From Chitinophaga oryzae (lineage in GTDB: Bacteria; Bacteroidota; Bacteroidia; Chitinophagales; Chitinophagaceae), in NCBI RefSeq assembly GCF_012516375.2, contig NZ_CP051204.2:5952001-6016000 (forward strand): 64,000 nucleotides of DNA. Reading direction: 5' to 3'. Position 1 is the stretch's first letter. Every line of letters starts with the position of its first letter. Below, piece after piece: positions 25,624 to 34,155 of this stretch. Below the pieces are notes generated by a model that saw only the letters and a program-made list of their open reading frames with translations, was not told the origin of the DNA and ran no database searches. A program made the position numbers and the translations under genes.

Positions 25624-26712
25624 ATGAAACTACTGGAACCAATTGCCACGCCCGGCTTATCACTGGCCAACCGGGTCGTGATGGCCCCGATGAGCAGAAG
25701 AAGGGTGGAAAATGAAGGCGTCCCCAGCGGACTACTGGCCCGCTACTACGCACAGCGAGCCAGCGCCGGCCTTATCATCGCAGAAAGCACCGTTGTCAGT
25801 CGCGATGGCATGGGCATCTCCCTGCTGCCCGGCATCTACAGCGAAGAACAGGTGGCCGGCTGGAGAAAAGTTACCGAAGCGGTACATCGTCAGGGCGGTA
25901 AAATATTTGTGCAACTGGTGCATTCCGGCCGTATCGGCCATGCCCTTAACATACCCGGCGCCACCGGTCCGGTAGCCCCTTCCGCCATCGCCGCAGCAGG
26001 CACCATCAACACGCCTGCCGGCGCCCAGCCCTTGCCTGTACCAAAAGCTTTATCGGCCGAAGCGGTGGAAGCCATGTACGAGCTGCATATGCAAGCCACC
26101 CGTAACGCGCTGGCGGCAGGCTTCGACGGCGTAGAGCTGCACGCGGCCCACGGTTACCTGATGGAACAGTTCATCCATCCTGCGGCCAACCAACGTACCG
26201 ACGAATACGGCGGCAGCATTGAGAACCGCTGCCGGCTACCGCTCCGCGTCCTGGAAGGCATGGTGGCCATCGCCGGCGCCGACCGCGTTGGCGTGCGCTT
26301 CTCGCCTTTCGCCTCGCTGAACGGCCTCTCACCCTACGAAGAAGAAGCTGCCACCCATCTTTATCTCGCCGCCAAACTCGACAAGATGAAGATCCGCTAC
26401 ATCCATCTGTCCGACCAGTCCAGCAACGGGTACACGCCGATTCCGCCGGCCTTTATCACCCTGCTGCGGCAAGCGTTCCGCCAGTGGCTCATCCTGGCCG
26501 GCGGCTACAACGCATGTACCGCCACCCAGGCACTGCAGCAGTTCGACGCCGATCTCATCGCTTTCGGCAGGCCCTTTATTTCCAATCCGGACCTGGTAGC
26601 CCGCATCGCGCAGCAACAACCGTTTGCGCCGGCAGACAAAGCCACTTTCTACGAAGGCGGCGCCAATGGCCTCATCGACTATCCCTGCCTGTCCGCCTGC
26701 GCAACTAGCTAA
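25624..26712 (+). CDS. Alkene reductase, old yellow enzyme family
   Basis: 362 residues, an FMN-binding TIM barrel. Typical motifs: LANRVVMAPMSRRRV, VQLVHSGRIGH, the substrate-binding pair in GVELHAAHGYLMEQFIHPAANQ (His/His or His/Asn), NQRTDEYGGSIENRCRLPLRV, and the C-terminal DLIAFGRPFISNPDLV. It reduces activated alkenes, nitro compounds or quinones with NAD(P)H and is close to NemA/OYE-like enzymes. It is divergent from an AraC regulator and near the ArsR/SDR pair, suggesting an electrophile or quinone response cluster (inference). Confidence 0.93.
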   Translation: MKLLEPIATPGLSLANRVVMAPMSRRRVENEGVPSGLLARYYAQRASAGLIIAESTVVSRDGMGISLLPGIYSEEQVAGWRKVTEAVHRQGGKIFVQLVHSGRIGHALNIPGATGPVAPSAIAAAGTINTPAGAQPLPVPKALSAEAVEAMYELHMQATRNALAAGFDGVELHAAHGYLMEQFIHPAANQRTDEYGGSIENRCRLPLRVLEGMVAIAGADRVGVRFSPFASLNGLSPYEEEAATHLYLAAKLDKMKIRYIHLSDQSSNGYTPIPPAFITLLRQAFRQWLILAGGYNACTATQALQQFDADLIAFGRPFISNPDLVARIAQQQPFAPADKATFYEGGANGLIDYPCLSACATS

Positions 26713-26795
26713 ACCGGCGTTTTTTGTTTATCTTTAAGGCTTGCGTTTCCCGGTAACGGACAGCGCAAGCCTGTATGCCAAACAAATAACCGCCC

Positions 26796-27251
26796 ATGTA
26801 TCGCTTGAAAAATCGTTGCCTGTTGCCCGTTGCTTTGCTCGCGCTGATGGCCTGCCACCAAACGCCAGACACTTCGGAAAGTACTGATGCCGCACCTCCC
26901 GCACACACCGTGGTAAATGTCATTACAGAACCCTGCGCCGTAATATATACACCCGGCACACATAAACTGGAAAAACTGAAGGAGGAAAACGGGGAGGAAA
27001 GTTTCTATGCGCTGTCCAGCGACAGCGAAAACTGCATCAGCGACTGCCAGGACTTCCTTCAGAACAAAGCATTCAAAACCACTACCGCCGACGGCGGCAA
27101 AATCACGTTCCGCCACCAGAACGGCGACACCACAGTCATCAACCTCGACGACCCGCAATATACCTGGGAAGTATTTCTGTTCGATGGTAAAAAGGTGACC
27201 AACATCGACATCACAGACATCGAAAGTGAATATGACAAAGTATTCATCTGA
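26796..27251 (+). CDS. Hypothetical lipoprotein
   Basis: 151 residues that I do not recognise. The N-terminus RCLLPVALLALMAC is a lipobox (LMAC), then a Ser/Thr/Pro-rich linker. The mature part is acidic, with two nearby cysteines (NCISDCQDF) and no known catalytic motif. It is probably a periplasmic or outer-membrane-anchored small protein. It is single, with a terminator 41 bp after the stop. Confidence 0.7.
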   Translation: MYRLKNRCLLPVALLALMACHQTPDTSESTDAAPPAHTVVNVITEPCAVIYTPGTHKLEKLKEENGEESFYALSSDSENCISDCQDFLQNKAFKTTTADGGKITFRHQNGDTTVINLDDPQYTWEVFLFDGKKVTNIDITDIESEYDKVFI

Positions 27252-27291
27252 TTCATACATTTTCATACAATCTTCTGAGATATGAACACTT

Positions 27292-27313
27292 TTCCCCCGG
27301 CATTCCGGGGGAA
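27292..27313 (+). terminator. Rho-independent terminator
   Basis: TTCCCCCGG, a CATT loop and CCGGGGGAA form a perfect 9-bp stem, then TTTTGC. It ends transcription of the hypothetical lipoprotein gene, 31 bp before the next gene. Confidence 0.75.
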
Positions 27314-27343
27314 TTTTGCATGTATCAAATGAAATGATCAGAC

Positions 27344-28207
27344 ATGAAAATCGTACTTACAGGTTCCCTCGGGAATATCAGCAAACCCCTCACTGAAATA
27401 CTGGTGAAAGAAGGCCACCAGGTTACCCTCATCAGCACAGACCCCGCCAAACGGGACAAGATAGAGGCCCTCGGCGCTCAACCGGCCATCGGCAGCATCC
27501 ACGACCTGCCCTTCCTTATCCGGACGTTTACCGGCGCCGACGTAGTGTATTGCATGAATCCACTGGATTTCGCTACGCAAGACATCCGCGAATGGGACGA
27601 AAATATGGACCGCTACAGCCAGGCCATCAAAGCCACCGGCGTAAAACGCGCCATCGTACTCAGCGGCTGGGTGGCACACCTGCTGCAGGACCTGCATCCG
27701 GAGAAAAAATTTGAGGCACTGAATGATGTATCTGTTACTTTTGTAAGACCAGGGCCGTTTTACACCAACTTTTACCACCTCGCGGGAATGATCCGCTACC
27801 AGGGCGCGATCACCTCCAATTATGGCGGAGACGATGTGGTGGCTTTTGTCGCTCCCGAAGATATTGCCGCCGCTATCGCGGAAGAAATCGGCCGACCGGC
27901 GATGACAGGACGTAAAGCCCTGTACGTGGTCAGCGATGAACTGACCTGCACGCAAGCGGCACAAATCATAGGAGAAGCGATCGGCGTCCCGGGCCTTCAG
28001 TGGACCGTCACCTCCGGAGAAGCGGTAAAACAAGGACTCCAGGCACATGGCGTATCTCCGGCAGTAGCAGGATTAATGGCAGAAATGCAGGAAAATATGC
28101 ACAACGGAAAAGCACAAAGGGATTACGCCCTCCACCAGCCGGTAGCCGGGAAACGAAAACTGCGTGACTTTGCCCGCGAATATGCGGTCTGGTATCATCA
28201 AAACTAA
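27344..28207 (+). CDS. NmrA-like NAD(P)-binding protein
   Basis: 287 residues. The start MKIVLTGSLGNISKPLTEIL is a Rossmann-like nucleotide-binding motif with G-x-L-G-N-I in place of the usual GxxGxxG. Then LISTDPAKRDKIEALG and GADVVYCMNP are typical of NmrA/atypical SDR proteins. They lack the SDR Tyr-Lys pair and often act as redox sensors or quinone/NADPH reductases. It is 5 bp upstream of an AraC gene, so the two form an operon. Confidence 0.85.
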   Translation: MKIVLTGSLGNISKPLTEILVKEGHQVTLISTDPAKRDKIEALGAQPAIGSIHDLPFLIRTFTGADVVYCMNPLDFATQDIREWDENMDRYSQAIKATGVKRAIVLSGWVAHLLQDLHPEKKFEALNDVSVTFVRPGPFYTNFYHLAGMIRYQGAITSNYGGDDVVAFVAPEDIAAAIAEEIGRPAMTGRKALYVVSDELTCTQAAQIIGEAIGVPGLQWTVTSGEAVKQGLQAHGVSPAVAGLMAEMQENMHNGKAQRDYALHQPVAGKRKLRDFAREYAVWYHQN

Positions 28208-28212
28208 CGATC

Positions 28213-29142
28213 ATGGCAGGAAACCTTCCCCTGAAAATAAGAAGCGTACAGGAACTGCTGCAGCTGAGAGGCCTGCCGGACACCAAACATCCGCTGGTCA
28301 GCCTCATCAATATCTCAGCGCTGCCGCACCCGCCGAAGCCACTGGACCTTTCCGTGACCACCGACCTGTATTTCATCGGCATCAGCCCTTCCACGCAGGC
28401 CTGCCTGAAAATGAAATACGGTCAGCAGGCGTATGACTTCGACAAAGGCATGATGAAATTCATCGCGCCGGGGCGCGTATTCAGTTTCAATCCCGATCAG
28501 GCGGAAGAAATAACATTGTCCGGATGGCTGCTGCTGCTCCATCCGGACTTCCTCTGGAACCATCCCCTCGGGCAGAAAATAAAACAATACGAATTCTTTG
28601 ACTATGCCGTCAATGAAGCCCTCTTCCTTTCTGATGGCGAAGAGAAAATCATCAACGGACTGTTTCAGCATATTGAACAGGAATACAACAACTGCATCGA
28701 TAAGTTCAGCCAGGGGATTATTATTTCCCTCATAGAATCCCTGCTGGGATATTCCGAACGCTTTTACCAACGCCAGTTTATTACCCGGGAAATCACGCAT
28801 CATGGCATGGTTAGCCAGCTGGAAACGTTGCTCGAAAAAGCTTTTTCCCCGGAAATGCTGAAAGAACAGGGCGTTCCGACGGTAAAAGACATCTCTGCCC
28901 AACTGAACATCTCTCCCAATTACCTCAGCACACTGCTCAAAACACTGACAGGCAACAGCACCCAGCAGCATATCCAGGAAAAGATCATCGAAAAAGCAAA
29001 AGAAAAACTGATGAGGACTGATTTGTCCGTCAACGAAATTGCTTTTGAACTGGGCTTTGAATACCCGCAGTCGTTTTCCAAATTATTTAAAACGAAGACA
29101 CAGCTTTCACCGCTGGAGTTCCGCAAGTCCGGCAGGTTTTAA
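28213..29142 (+). CDS. AraC family transcriptional regulator
   Basis: 309 residues. An N-terminal cupin-like domain is followed by a C-terminal AraC DNA-binding domain: VKDISAQLNISPNYLSTLLK and LSVNEIAFELGFEYPQSFSKLF, ending in SPLEFRK. Members of this subgroup in Bacteroidota are often paired with SDR or NmrA-like genes, as here (5-bp gap). It probably controls its own operon. It converges on a histidine kinase fragment. Confidence 0.92.
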   Translation: MAGNLPLKIRSVQELLQLRGLPDTKHPLVSLINISALPHPPKPLDLSVTTDLYFIGISPSTQACLKMKYGQQAYDFDKGMMKFIAPGRVFSFNPDQAEEITLSGWLLLLHPDFLWNHPLGQKIKQYEFFDYAVNEALFLSDGEEKIINGLFQHIEQEYNNCIDKFSQGIIISLIESLLGYSERFYQRQFITREITHHGMVSQLETLLEKAFSPEMLKEQGVPTVKDISAQLNISPNYLSTLLKTLTGNSTQQHIQEKIIEKAKEKLMRTDLSVNEIAFELGFEYPQSFSKLFKTKTQLSPLEFRKSGRF

Positions 29143-29161
29143 TACCGCGCGGTTATCATAT

Positions 29162-29298
29162 TTAAACGTGCGGTAGTTCTGCCGTAAACGTAGTGCCATG
29201 TCCCGATTGGGACACCACGCTGATATTGCCTTTGTGCAGGCGCACAATTTTAAGGGCCAGCGAAAGACCGATGCCGTTTCCCCCGGCATATGGCCGGC
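29162..29298 (-). pseudogene. Histidine kinase remnant (C-terminal ATP-binding end)
   Basis: Reading the minus strand, the frame encodes RPYAGGNGIGLSLALKIVRL, then HKGNISVVSQSGHGTTFTAE and LPHV with a stop at 29162. This is the G2 box and last strands of a sensor kinase HATPase domain. The frame has no start, H-box or N box: only about 45 codons survive. Its upstream side is replaced by the beta-lactamase gene, whose stop codon lies 4-7 bp from the fragment. It is clearly a relic, left by a deletion or by insertion of the beta-lactamase gene. Confidence 0.85.
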
Positions 29299-29304
29299 CG
29301 TTGA

Positions 29305-30201
29305 TCAGTCCTGCACAAAATGGTCCCACGCCGCTTTGGCGGTATTGGCGATCGTCTTCTCCCGGGTTTCCTGGTCGGCATAGGCGTCTTTGACGAACAC
29401 CGTGATAATGAGATGATGACCATCCGGCAGTGTGATGATGCCGGCATCGTTGGTGGCGCGGGTAAGCCCGTTCACCGTACCGGAAGTACCTGTCTTATGC
29501 GCTACCACCGTACCTTTCGGCAGCTGCGCTTTCAGGCGCCGTGCGCCCGGGCCGGAGTTGATCAGCAGGTCCAGCAGGAAGTTATAGCTGCTGTCGGACA
29601 GCACATGACCGGTATAAAACTTTTTAAACAGCGCCGTCATGGCTTCGGGGGTGGACCAGTTCCGGTACTGCATCAGTTCATTGGGCACCTGCACCTGCTC
29701 TGTCAGCGCTATGCGTATATTTTTGATACCGAGATCGTGAACGTATTTGTCGGCCACGGAGGTACCGCCGATAATGCGCAGCAGCACATCGCAGGCCGAG
29801 CCATCGCTTTCCGCCACATTATAGCGCAGCAGCTCCGCCACCGTTACGTCTACGTTGCCGTCAGGATACTCGTCCCGCAAAGGACTGTGGCCCTGTTGGG
29901 GGATATAGTCGGACGGCAGCACGCGGATAGGCTGGTCCAGCTTCAGCTTCCCTTTGTCTACCTGCTGCAGCACTGCCATGGCGATGGGGAACTTATAAAC
30001 GCTCTGCATGGGAAAACGCATTTTACTGTTGAGGACTGCCGTTTCGCCTGTTTCCAGTACGAGGGCAGACACGCCCACTGTGCCTTTGGCGGCCCGGGCG
30101 ATGGTTTCAAACTGTTGGGAGAGCGGGGCTTTTTGCTGGGTCACCGCCACCAATGGGTATAACAGCACTATGGCCAGGCTGTACAAAGGGCGCATTAACA
30201 T
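29305..30201 (-). CDS. Class A beta-lactamase (subclass A2, PER/CfxA-like)
   Basis: 298 residues with a signal peptide (about 1-22), so periplasmic. Active-site motifs: Ser67-x-x-Lys70 in FPMQSVYKFPIA, SDG (132-134) where most class A enzymes have SDN, Glu168 in an omega loop LTEQVQVPNELMQYRNW, and KTG (236-238) in VVAHKTGTSGTVNG. The TNDAGIITLPDG and VFVKDA segments match the PER/CfxA/CblA branch common in Bacteroidota. It hydrolyses penicillins and/or cephalosporins. The SDG change is unusual. Single gene; its 3' end abuts a histidine kinase relic. Confidence 0.92.
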   Translation of the reverse strand: MLMRPLYSLAIVLLYPLVAVTQQKAPLSQQFETIARAAKGTVGVSALVLETGETAVLNSKMRFPMQSVYKFPIAMAVLQQVDKGKLKLDQPIRVLPSDYIPQQGHSPLRDEYPDGNVDVTVAELLRYNVAESDGSACDVLLRIIGGTSVADKYVHDLGIKNIRIALTEQVQVPNELMQYRNWSTPEAMTALFKKFYTGHVLSDSSYNFLLDLLINSGPGARRLKAQLPKGTVVAHKTGTSGTVNGLTRATNDAGIITLPDGHHLIITVFVKDAYADQETREKTIANTAKAAWDHFVQD

Positions 30202-30372
30202 AAAACAGTATTAAAATGATCAGGAGGGGCAAATATATAGAAATACCGCTGCCGTATTACACTGATTTTGTTGCAATTTATCGGGCCCTCCGTACTTTCC
30301 GGCGCCTGTTTTCATTTTGCATTTAGAATTTCCATGATCAGATATTAATTTTAGCCTTTAAAACGAAAGGCT

Positions 30373-31407
30373 TTGAGCAAACCAATACTAGTTATAAAAT
30401 TCGGTACGGCATCTATCACGCATGCCAACGGCGATCTGGATGAAACCGTGATTGCAGGCGTGGCCCGGCAGGTGGCGGAGCTGCATGGCCAGTACCATAT
30501 CGTGCTGGTGTCTTCCGGTGCGGTAGCTGCCGGCAAACAATACCTGAAAGCCTATGAGGGCACCATCAGCCAGCGCAAAGCAGCTGCCGCTATCGGCAAC
30601 CCGCTGCTGCTGAGTAAATACAGCCGCTATTTTGCGCCGTATAATATCGCTGTGGCGCAGAGCCTGTGCGAGCGGCAGCATTTCTCCAACCGGGACCAGT
30701 TCCTGCAGCTGAAACGTACCTACGAAGAGCTGTGGGCCAGCAATATCATTCCCATTGCCAATGAAAACGACGTGGTGAGCAGCCTGGAGCTGAAGTTCTC
30801 GGACAACGATGAACTGGCCACACTGATCGCGGTAGGTTTCGGCGCTTCCCTCCTGCTGTTCAGCACCAGCGTTGCCGGTGTACTGGACCGCGAAGGCAAG
30901 GTGGTACCACAGATCGACGTGATCGACAAAACAGCCCTCTCCCTGGCTGACAAGGAAAAGTCAGCACTGGGGCTGGGAGGCATGGTGTCCAAGCTGACCT
31001 TTGCCCGGCTGGCTACCCGTATGGGCATCCGGGTGGTGATCTTCGGTATCCGCACAGACGACGGTATCCTCAATGCCATCGCCGGCAAAACAGGTACCCT
31101 CTGCCTCCCGCAGGCCTGCAGCATGCCCGCCCGCAGAAAATGGCTGGCCAGCGGCAGCCTTGTTACCGGCAGGATACAGATTGACGCCGGCGCGCAACAG
31201 GCGCTGGAGAAGCGTCACAGCCTGCTCGCCGTAGGCGTGAAGGAAGTACAGGAGAAATTTGAATGCGGTGAGGTAATAGAAATTGTCAACGAAGAAAATA
31301 TAGCCATTGCCGTAGGCAGGGCCAGGATATCTTCCGATATACTGGAAACAAATCAAAAAGCACAAAACACGGAAGTGGCACACGCCGATGATATTGTGCT
31401 GTTATAA
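30373..31407 (+). CDS. proB: Glutamate 5-kinase
   Basis: 344 residues. It starts with TTG: the frame is closed upstream by a stop and has no ATG early enough, so TTG 30373 is the only reasonable start. The amino acid kinase domain is clear (ILVIKFGTASITHANGDLDE, VLVSSGAVAAGKQYL, IPIANENDVVSSLELKFSDND, GLGGMVSKLTFARLAT), followed by a PUA-like C-terminal domain (GRIQIDAGAQQALEKRHSLL). It catalyses the first step of proline synthesis and is followed by proA. Confidence 0.94.
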   Translation: MSKPILVIKFGTASITHANGDLDETVIAGVARQVAELHGQYHIVLVSSGAVAAGKQYLKAYEGTISQRKAAAAIGNPLLLSKYSRYFAPYNIAVAQSLCERQHFSNRDQFLQLKRTYEELWASNIIPIANENDVVSSLELKFSDNDELATLIAVGFGASLLLFSTSVAGVLDREGKVVPQIDVIDKTALSLADKEKSALGLGGMVSKLTFARLATRMGIRVVIFGIRTDDGILNAIAGKTGTLCLPQACSMPARRKWLASGSLVTGRIQIDAGAQQALEKRHSLLAVGVKEVQEKFECGEVIEIVNEENIAIAVGRARISSDILETNQKAQNTEVAHADDIVLL

Positions 31408-31420
31408 ATGTAATTGTATC

Positions 31421-32665
31421 ATGACGATTCAACCCCTTTTAGAGAAGGCCCGGCAGGCCACGGCATCTATCCGTACGCTGCCCGACGCACAGAAACAGGC
31501 GCTCCTGCAGGCGCTGTCCCGCACCCTTACTGAAAATATACCCGCAATCACGGCGGAGAACCAGAAGGACCTGGACGCGATGCCGGACGATGATCCCAAA
31601 AAAGACCGGCTGTTGCTCAATGCCCCGCGTATCCGCAGCCTGGCTGCCAGCCTGCTGGACATCGCACGGCTCCCGGACCCCGCCAATCAGCTGCTGCTGG
31701 AAAACCAACTCGACAACGGATTACTGATACAGAAAAAAACAGTACCGCTCGGCGTGGTGGGCGTTATCTATGAGTCACGTCCCAACGTGACCGTAGATGT
31801 GGCCGCCCTCTGCATCCGCTCCGGCAATGTGTGCGTGCTGCGCGGCGGCTCCGATGCCATCCACACCAACACCTTCCTCGTATCCCTGATACAGGATACA
31901 CTGCGCGCTTTCCATGCCGACGAAAACGCGGTACAACTACTGCCTGTCGACCGTGCGCTGGTCACTGAAATGCTGACCGCCGCGCAATACATCGATATCA
32001 TCATCCCGCGCGGCTCCCAGCAGCTGATCGACTTCGTGCGGCAGCACTCCCGCGTACCGGTGATAGAGACGGGCGCCGGCGTATGCCATACCTATGTGGA
32101 ACGCTCTGCCAACCTGGAACAGGCCGCCGCTATCGTTACCAACGCCAAAGTGTCCCGCCCTTCTGTATGCAATGCGCTTGACACCGTACTGGTAGATGAA
32201 CCCGTGGCGTCCGGCTTCATCGCCCTGCTGGCGCCGCAACTGGCCGCCCATAACGTGGACATCTACGCTGATCCTGCAGCCTACGCCCTGCTCGAAGCAC
32301 AACAGTATCCGCACCTGCATCCCGCAGCGCCGGAAGACTTCGGACGCGAATTCCTGTCGCTCAAATGCTCCATCAAAATAGTACCCGATACAAAAGCGGC
32401 GCTGGCGCATATCCAGGCGTTCTCCTCCCGCCACTCGGAAGCCATCATCTCCCGCGATCCCATCGTGAGCGAGCAGTTCCTGAACGCCGTGGATGCCGCA
32501 GCGGTATACGTCAACGCCTCCACCCGTTTCACCGATGGCGGCGTGTTCGGCCTCGGCGCGGAGATTGGCATCTCCACGCAGAAATTACATGCACGCGGAC
32601 CTTTTGCACTGGAGAAACTGGTGACAGAGAAATGGTTTGTATATGGGAGCGGACAAACACGATGA
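31421..32665 (+). CDS. proA: Glutamate-5-semialdehyde dehydrogenase
   Basis: 414 residues from ATG 31421 (MTIQPLLEKARQ); the frame extends upstream into proB. Motifs of ProA: KKTVPLGVVGVIYESRPNVT, LRGGSDAIHTN, PVIETGAGVCHTYV, the catalytic Cys in SRPSVCNALDTVLVD, and STRFTDGGVFGLGAEIGIST. It reduces gamma-glutamyl phosphate to glutamate semialdehyde with NADPH. ProB and ProA are 13 bp apart, the classical proline operon. The operon ends at the 71-bp tandem repeat. Confidence 0.95.
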   Translation: MTIQPLLEKARQATASIRTLPDAQKQALLQALSRTLTENIPAITAENQKDLDAMPDDDPKKDRLLLNAPRIRSLAASLLDIARLPDPANQLLLENQLDNGLLIQKKTVPLGVVGVIYESRPNVTVDVAALCIRSGNVCVLRGGSDAIHTNTFLVSLIQDTLRAFHADENAVQLLPVDRALVTEMLTAAQYIDIIIPRGSQQLIDFVRQHSRVPVIETGAGVCHTYVERSANLEQAAAIVTNAKVSRPSVCNALDTVLVDEPVASGFIALLAPQLAAHNVDIYADPAAYALLEAQQYPHLHPAAPEDFGREFLSLKCSIKIVPDTKAALAHIQAFSSRHSEAIISRDPIVSEQFLNAVDAAAVYVNASTRFTDGGVFGLGAEIGISTQKLHARGPFALEKLVTEKWFVYGSGQTR

Positions 32666-32671
32666 TATTTT

Positions 32672-32955
32672 GGGATTTTTTGATTTACGGATTTTTTGAT
32701 TTTGGGAATTAGAGAACCGAAGACCAGCGTGAATGTTATTTGGGGATTTTTTGATTTACGAATTTTTTGATTTTGGGAATTAGAGAACCGAAGACCAGCG
32801 TGAATGTTATTTGGGGATTTTTTGATTTACGAATTTTTTGATTTTGGGAATTAGAGAACCGAAGACCAGCGTGAATGTTATTTGGGGATTTTTTGATTTA
32901 CGGATTTTTAATCCCCGAAATCAAAAAATCCGTAAATCAAAAAATCCCAAAATTT
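32672..32955. repeat. Three 71-bp tandem repeats ending in an inverted arm
   Basis: A 71-bp unit (register ATTAGAGAACCGAAGACCAG at 32708, 32779 and 32850) is repeated three times almost identically. Each unit carries GATTTTTTGATTTACG and AATTTTTTGATTTTGGG. After the last unit, 32911-32955 carries the complementary arm (GAAATCAAAAAATCCGTAAA and on), able to pair with the arm of any unit. It lies between convergent proA and fbaB. The element is a hairpin-family member whose left arm plus spacer has been amplified. Confidence 0.9.
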
Positions 32956-34029
32956 CTATGCGATTGTTATTTCCTGGTTCAGATACACGTCCTGGATCGC
33001 ATTCAGCAATGCCGCACCGTCTTTCATCGGGCGCTGGAAAGCCTTACGGCCGGAGATCAGTCCTACCCCGCCGGCTCTTTTGTTGATCACTGCTGTTCTC
33101 ACAGCGTCCGCCATATCGGTATCTCCCTGTGAGGCGCCGCCGGAGTTGATCAGTCCCATACGGCCCATGTAGCAGTTGGCCACCTGGTAGCGGCAAAGAT
33201 CGATCGGGTTAGCGGAGGTCAGTTCTGTATAAATGCGTTCATCCAGTTTGCCGTAGGAAGAAGCGCCGGTATTGAGGGCTTTGTAGCCGCCGTTCACTTC
33301 CGGCAGTTTCTGTTTGATGATATCGGCCTGGATGGTAACGCCGAGATGGTTGGCCTGACCGGTAAGGTCTGCTGCCAGATGGTAGTCCACATCTTTTTTG
33401 AAAGCGTCGTTGCGGAGATAACACCACAGGATGGTGGCCATGCCCAATTCATGCGCCAACTCGAAGGCCTGCGCTACTTCCACCAGCTGCCGGTCGGCGT
33501 TGTCGGAACCGAAGTAGATGGTAGCGCCCACTGCCGCAGCGCCGAGGTTCCAGGCTTCCTGCACGGTGCCGTACATCACCTGGTCTGCTTTGTTGGGATA
33601 CGTGAGCAGTTCGTTATGGTTGATCTTTACGATAAAGGGAATGCGGTGGGCATAACGCCGCGACACCGAAGCCAGTACCCCGAAAGTGGAGGCAACGGCA
33701 TTACAACCGCCTTCTATGGCCAGCTTCACAATATTTTCAGGATCGAAATAAGCAGGATTTTTCGCGAAAGAGGCGCCCGCACTGTGTTCCACGCCCTGGT
33801 CCACCGGAAGGACGGACATATAGCCGGTGCGCGCCAGGCGGCCGGTGTTAAACAACTGTCCCAGGCTCCGCAGTACCTGCGGATTACGGCTGGTAGGCTG
33901 ATAAATGCGGTCTATCGTATCCGGTCCGGGCAGATGCAGCATGTCTTTGGTGATGGTCTTGCTTTCGTGTTGTAAAAGTATATCGCTATCTTTACCCAGC
34001 AACTCACTGATTTTATCCAAGGATAACAT
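32956..34029 (-). CDS. fbaB: Class I fructose-bisphosphate aldolase
   Basis: 357 residues of the DhnA/FbaB type. Landmarks: [51 protein letters not shown] (Schiff-base Lys candidate), [34 protein letters not shown] and [18 protein letters not shown]. It cleaves fructose-1,6-bisphosphate in glycolysis or works in reverse in gluconeogenesis. Length fits the longer Bacteroidota form. Confidence 0.93.
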   Translation of the reverse strand: MLSLDKISELLGKDSDILLQHESKTITKDMLHLPGPDTIDRIYQPTSRNPQVLRSLGQLFNTGRLARTGYMSVLPVDQGVEHSAGASFAKNPAYFDPENIVKLAIEGGCNAVASTFGVLASVSRRYAHRIPFIVKINHNELLTYPNKADQVMYGTVQEAWNLGAAAVGATIYFGSDNADRQLVEVAQAFELAHELGMATILWCYLRNDAFKKDVDYHLAADLTGQANHLGVTIQADIIKQKLPEVNGGYKALNTGASSYGKLDERIYTELTSANPIDLCRYQVANCYMGRMGLINSGGASQGDTDMADAVRTAVINKRAGGVGLISGRKAFQRPMKDGAALLNAIQDVYLNQEITIA

Positions 34030-34155
34030 AACAGAATCTTTTTTGGTTAGATTAAAAATAAGGATTTAATCCCGCACAAAAACATCGCCAGGAAAATTCT
34101 GCCGGACACTCGCTTCTACCATATTTGATCATCCATCTTTTAAAGTAAACAACAG

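Noticed and set aside
32672..32955. CRISPR array
   Set aside because: The repeated unit is 71 bp, contiguous and identical along its length, with no variable spacers and no cas genes nearby.
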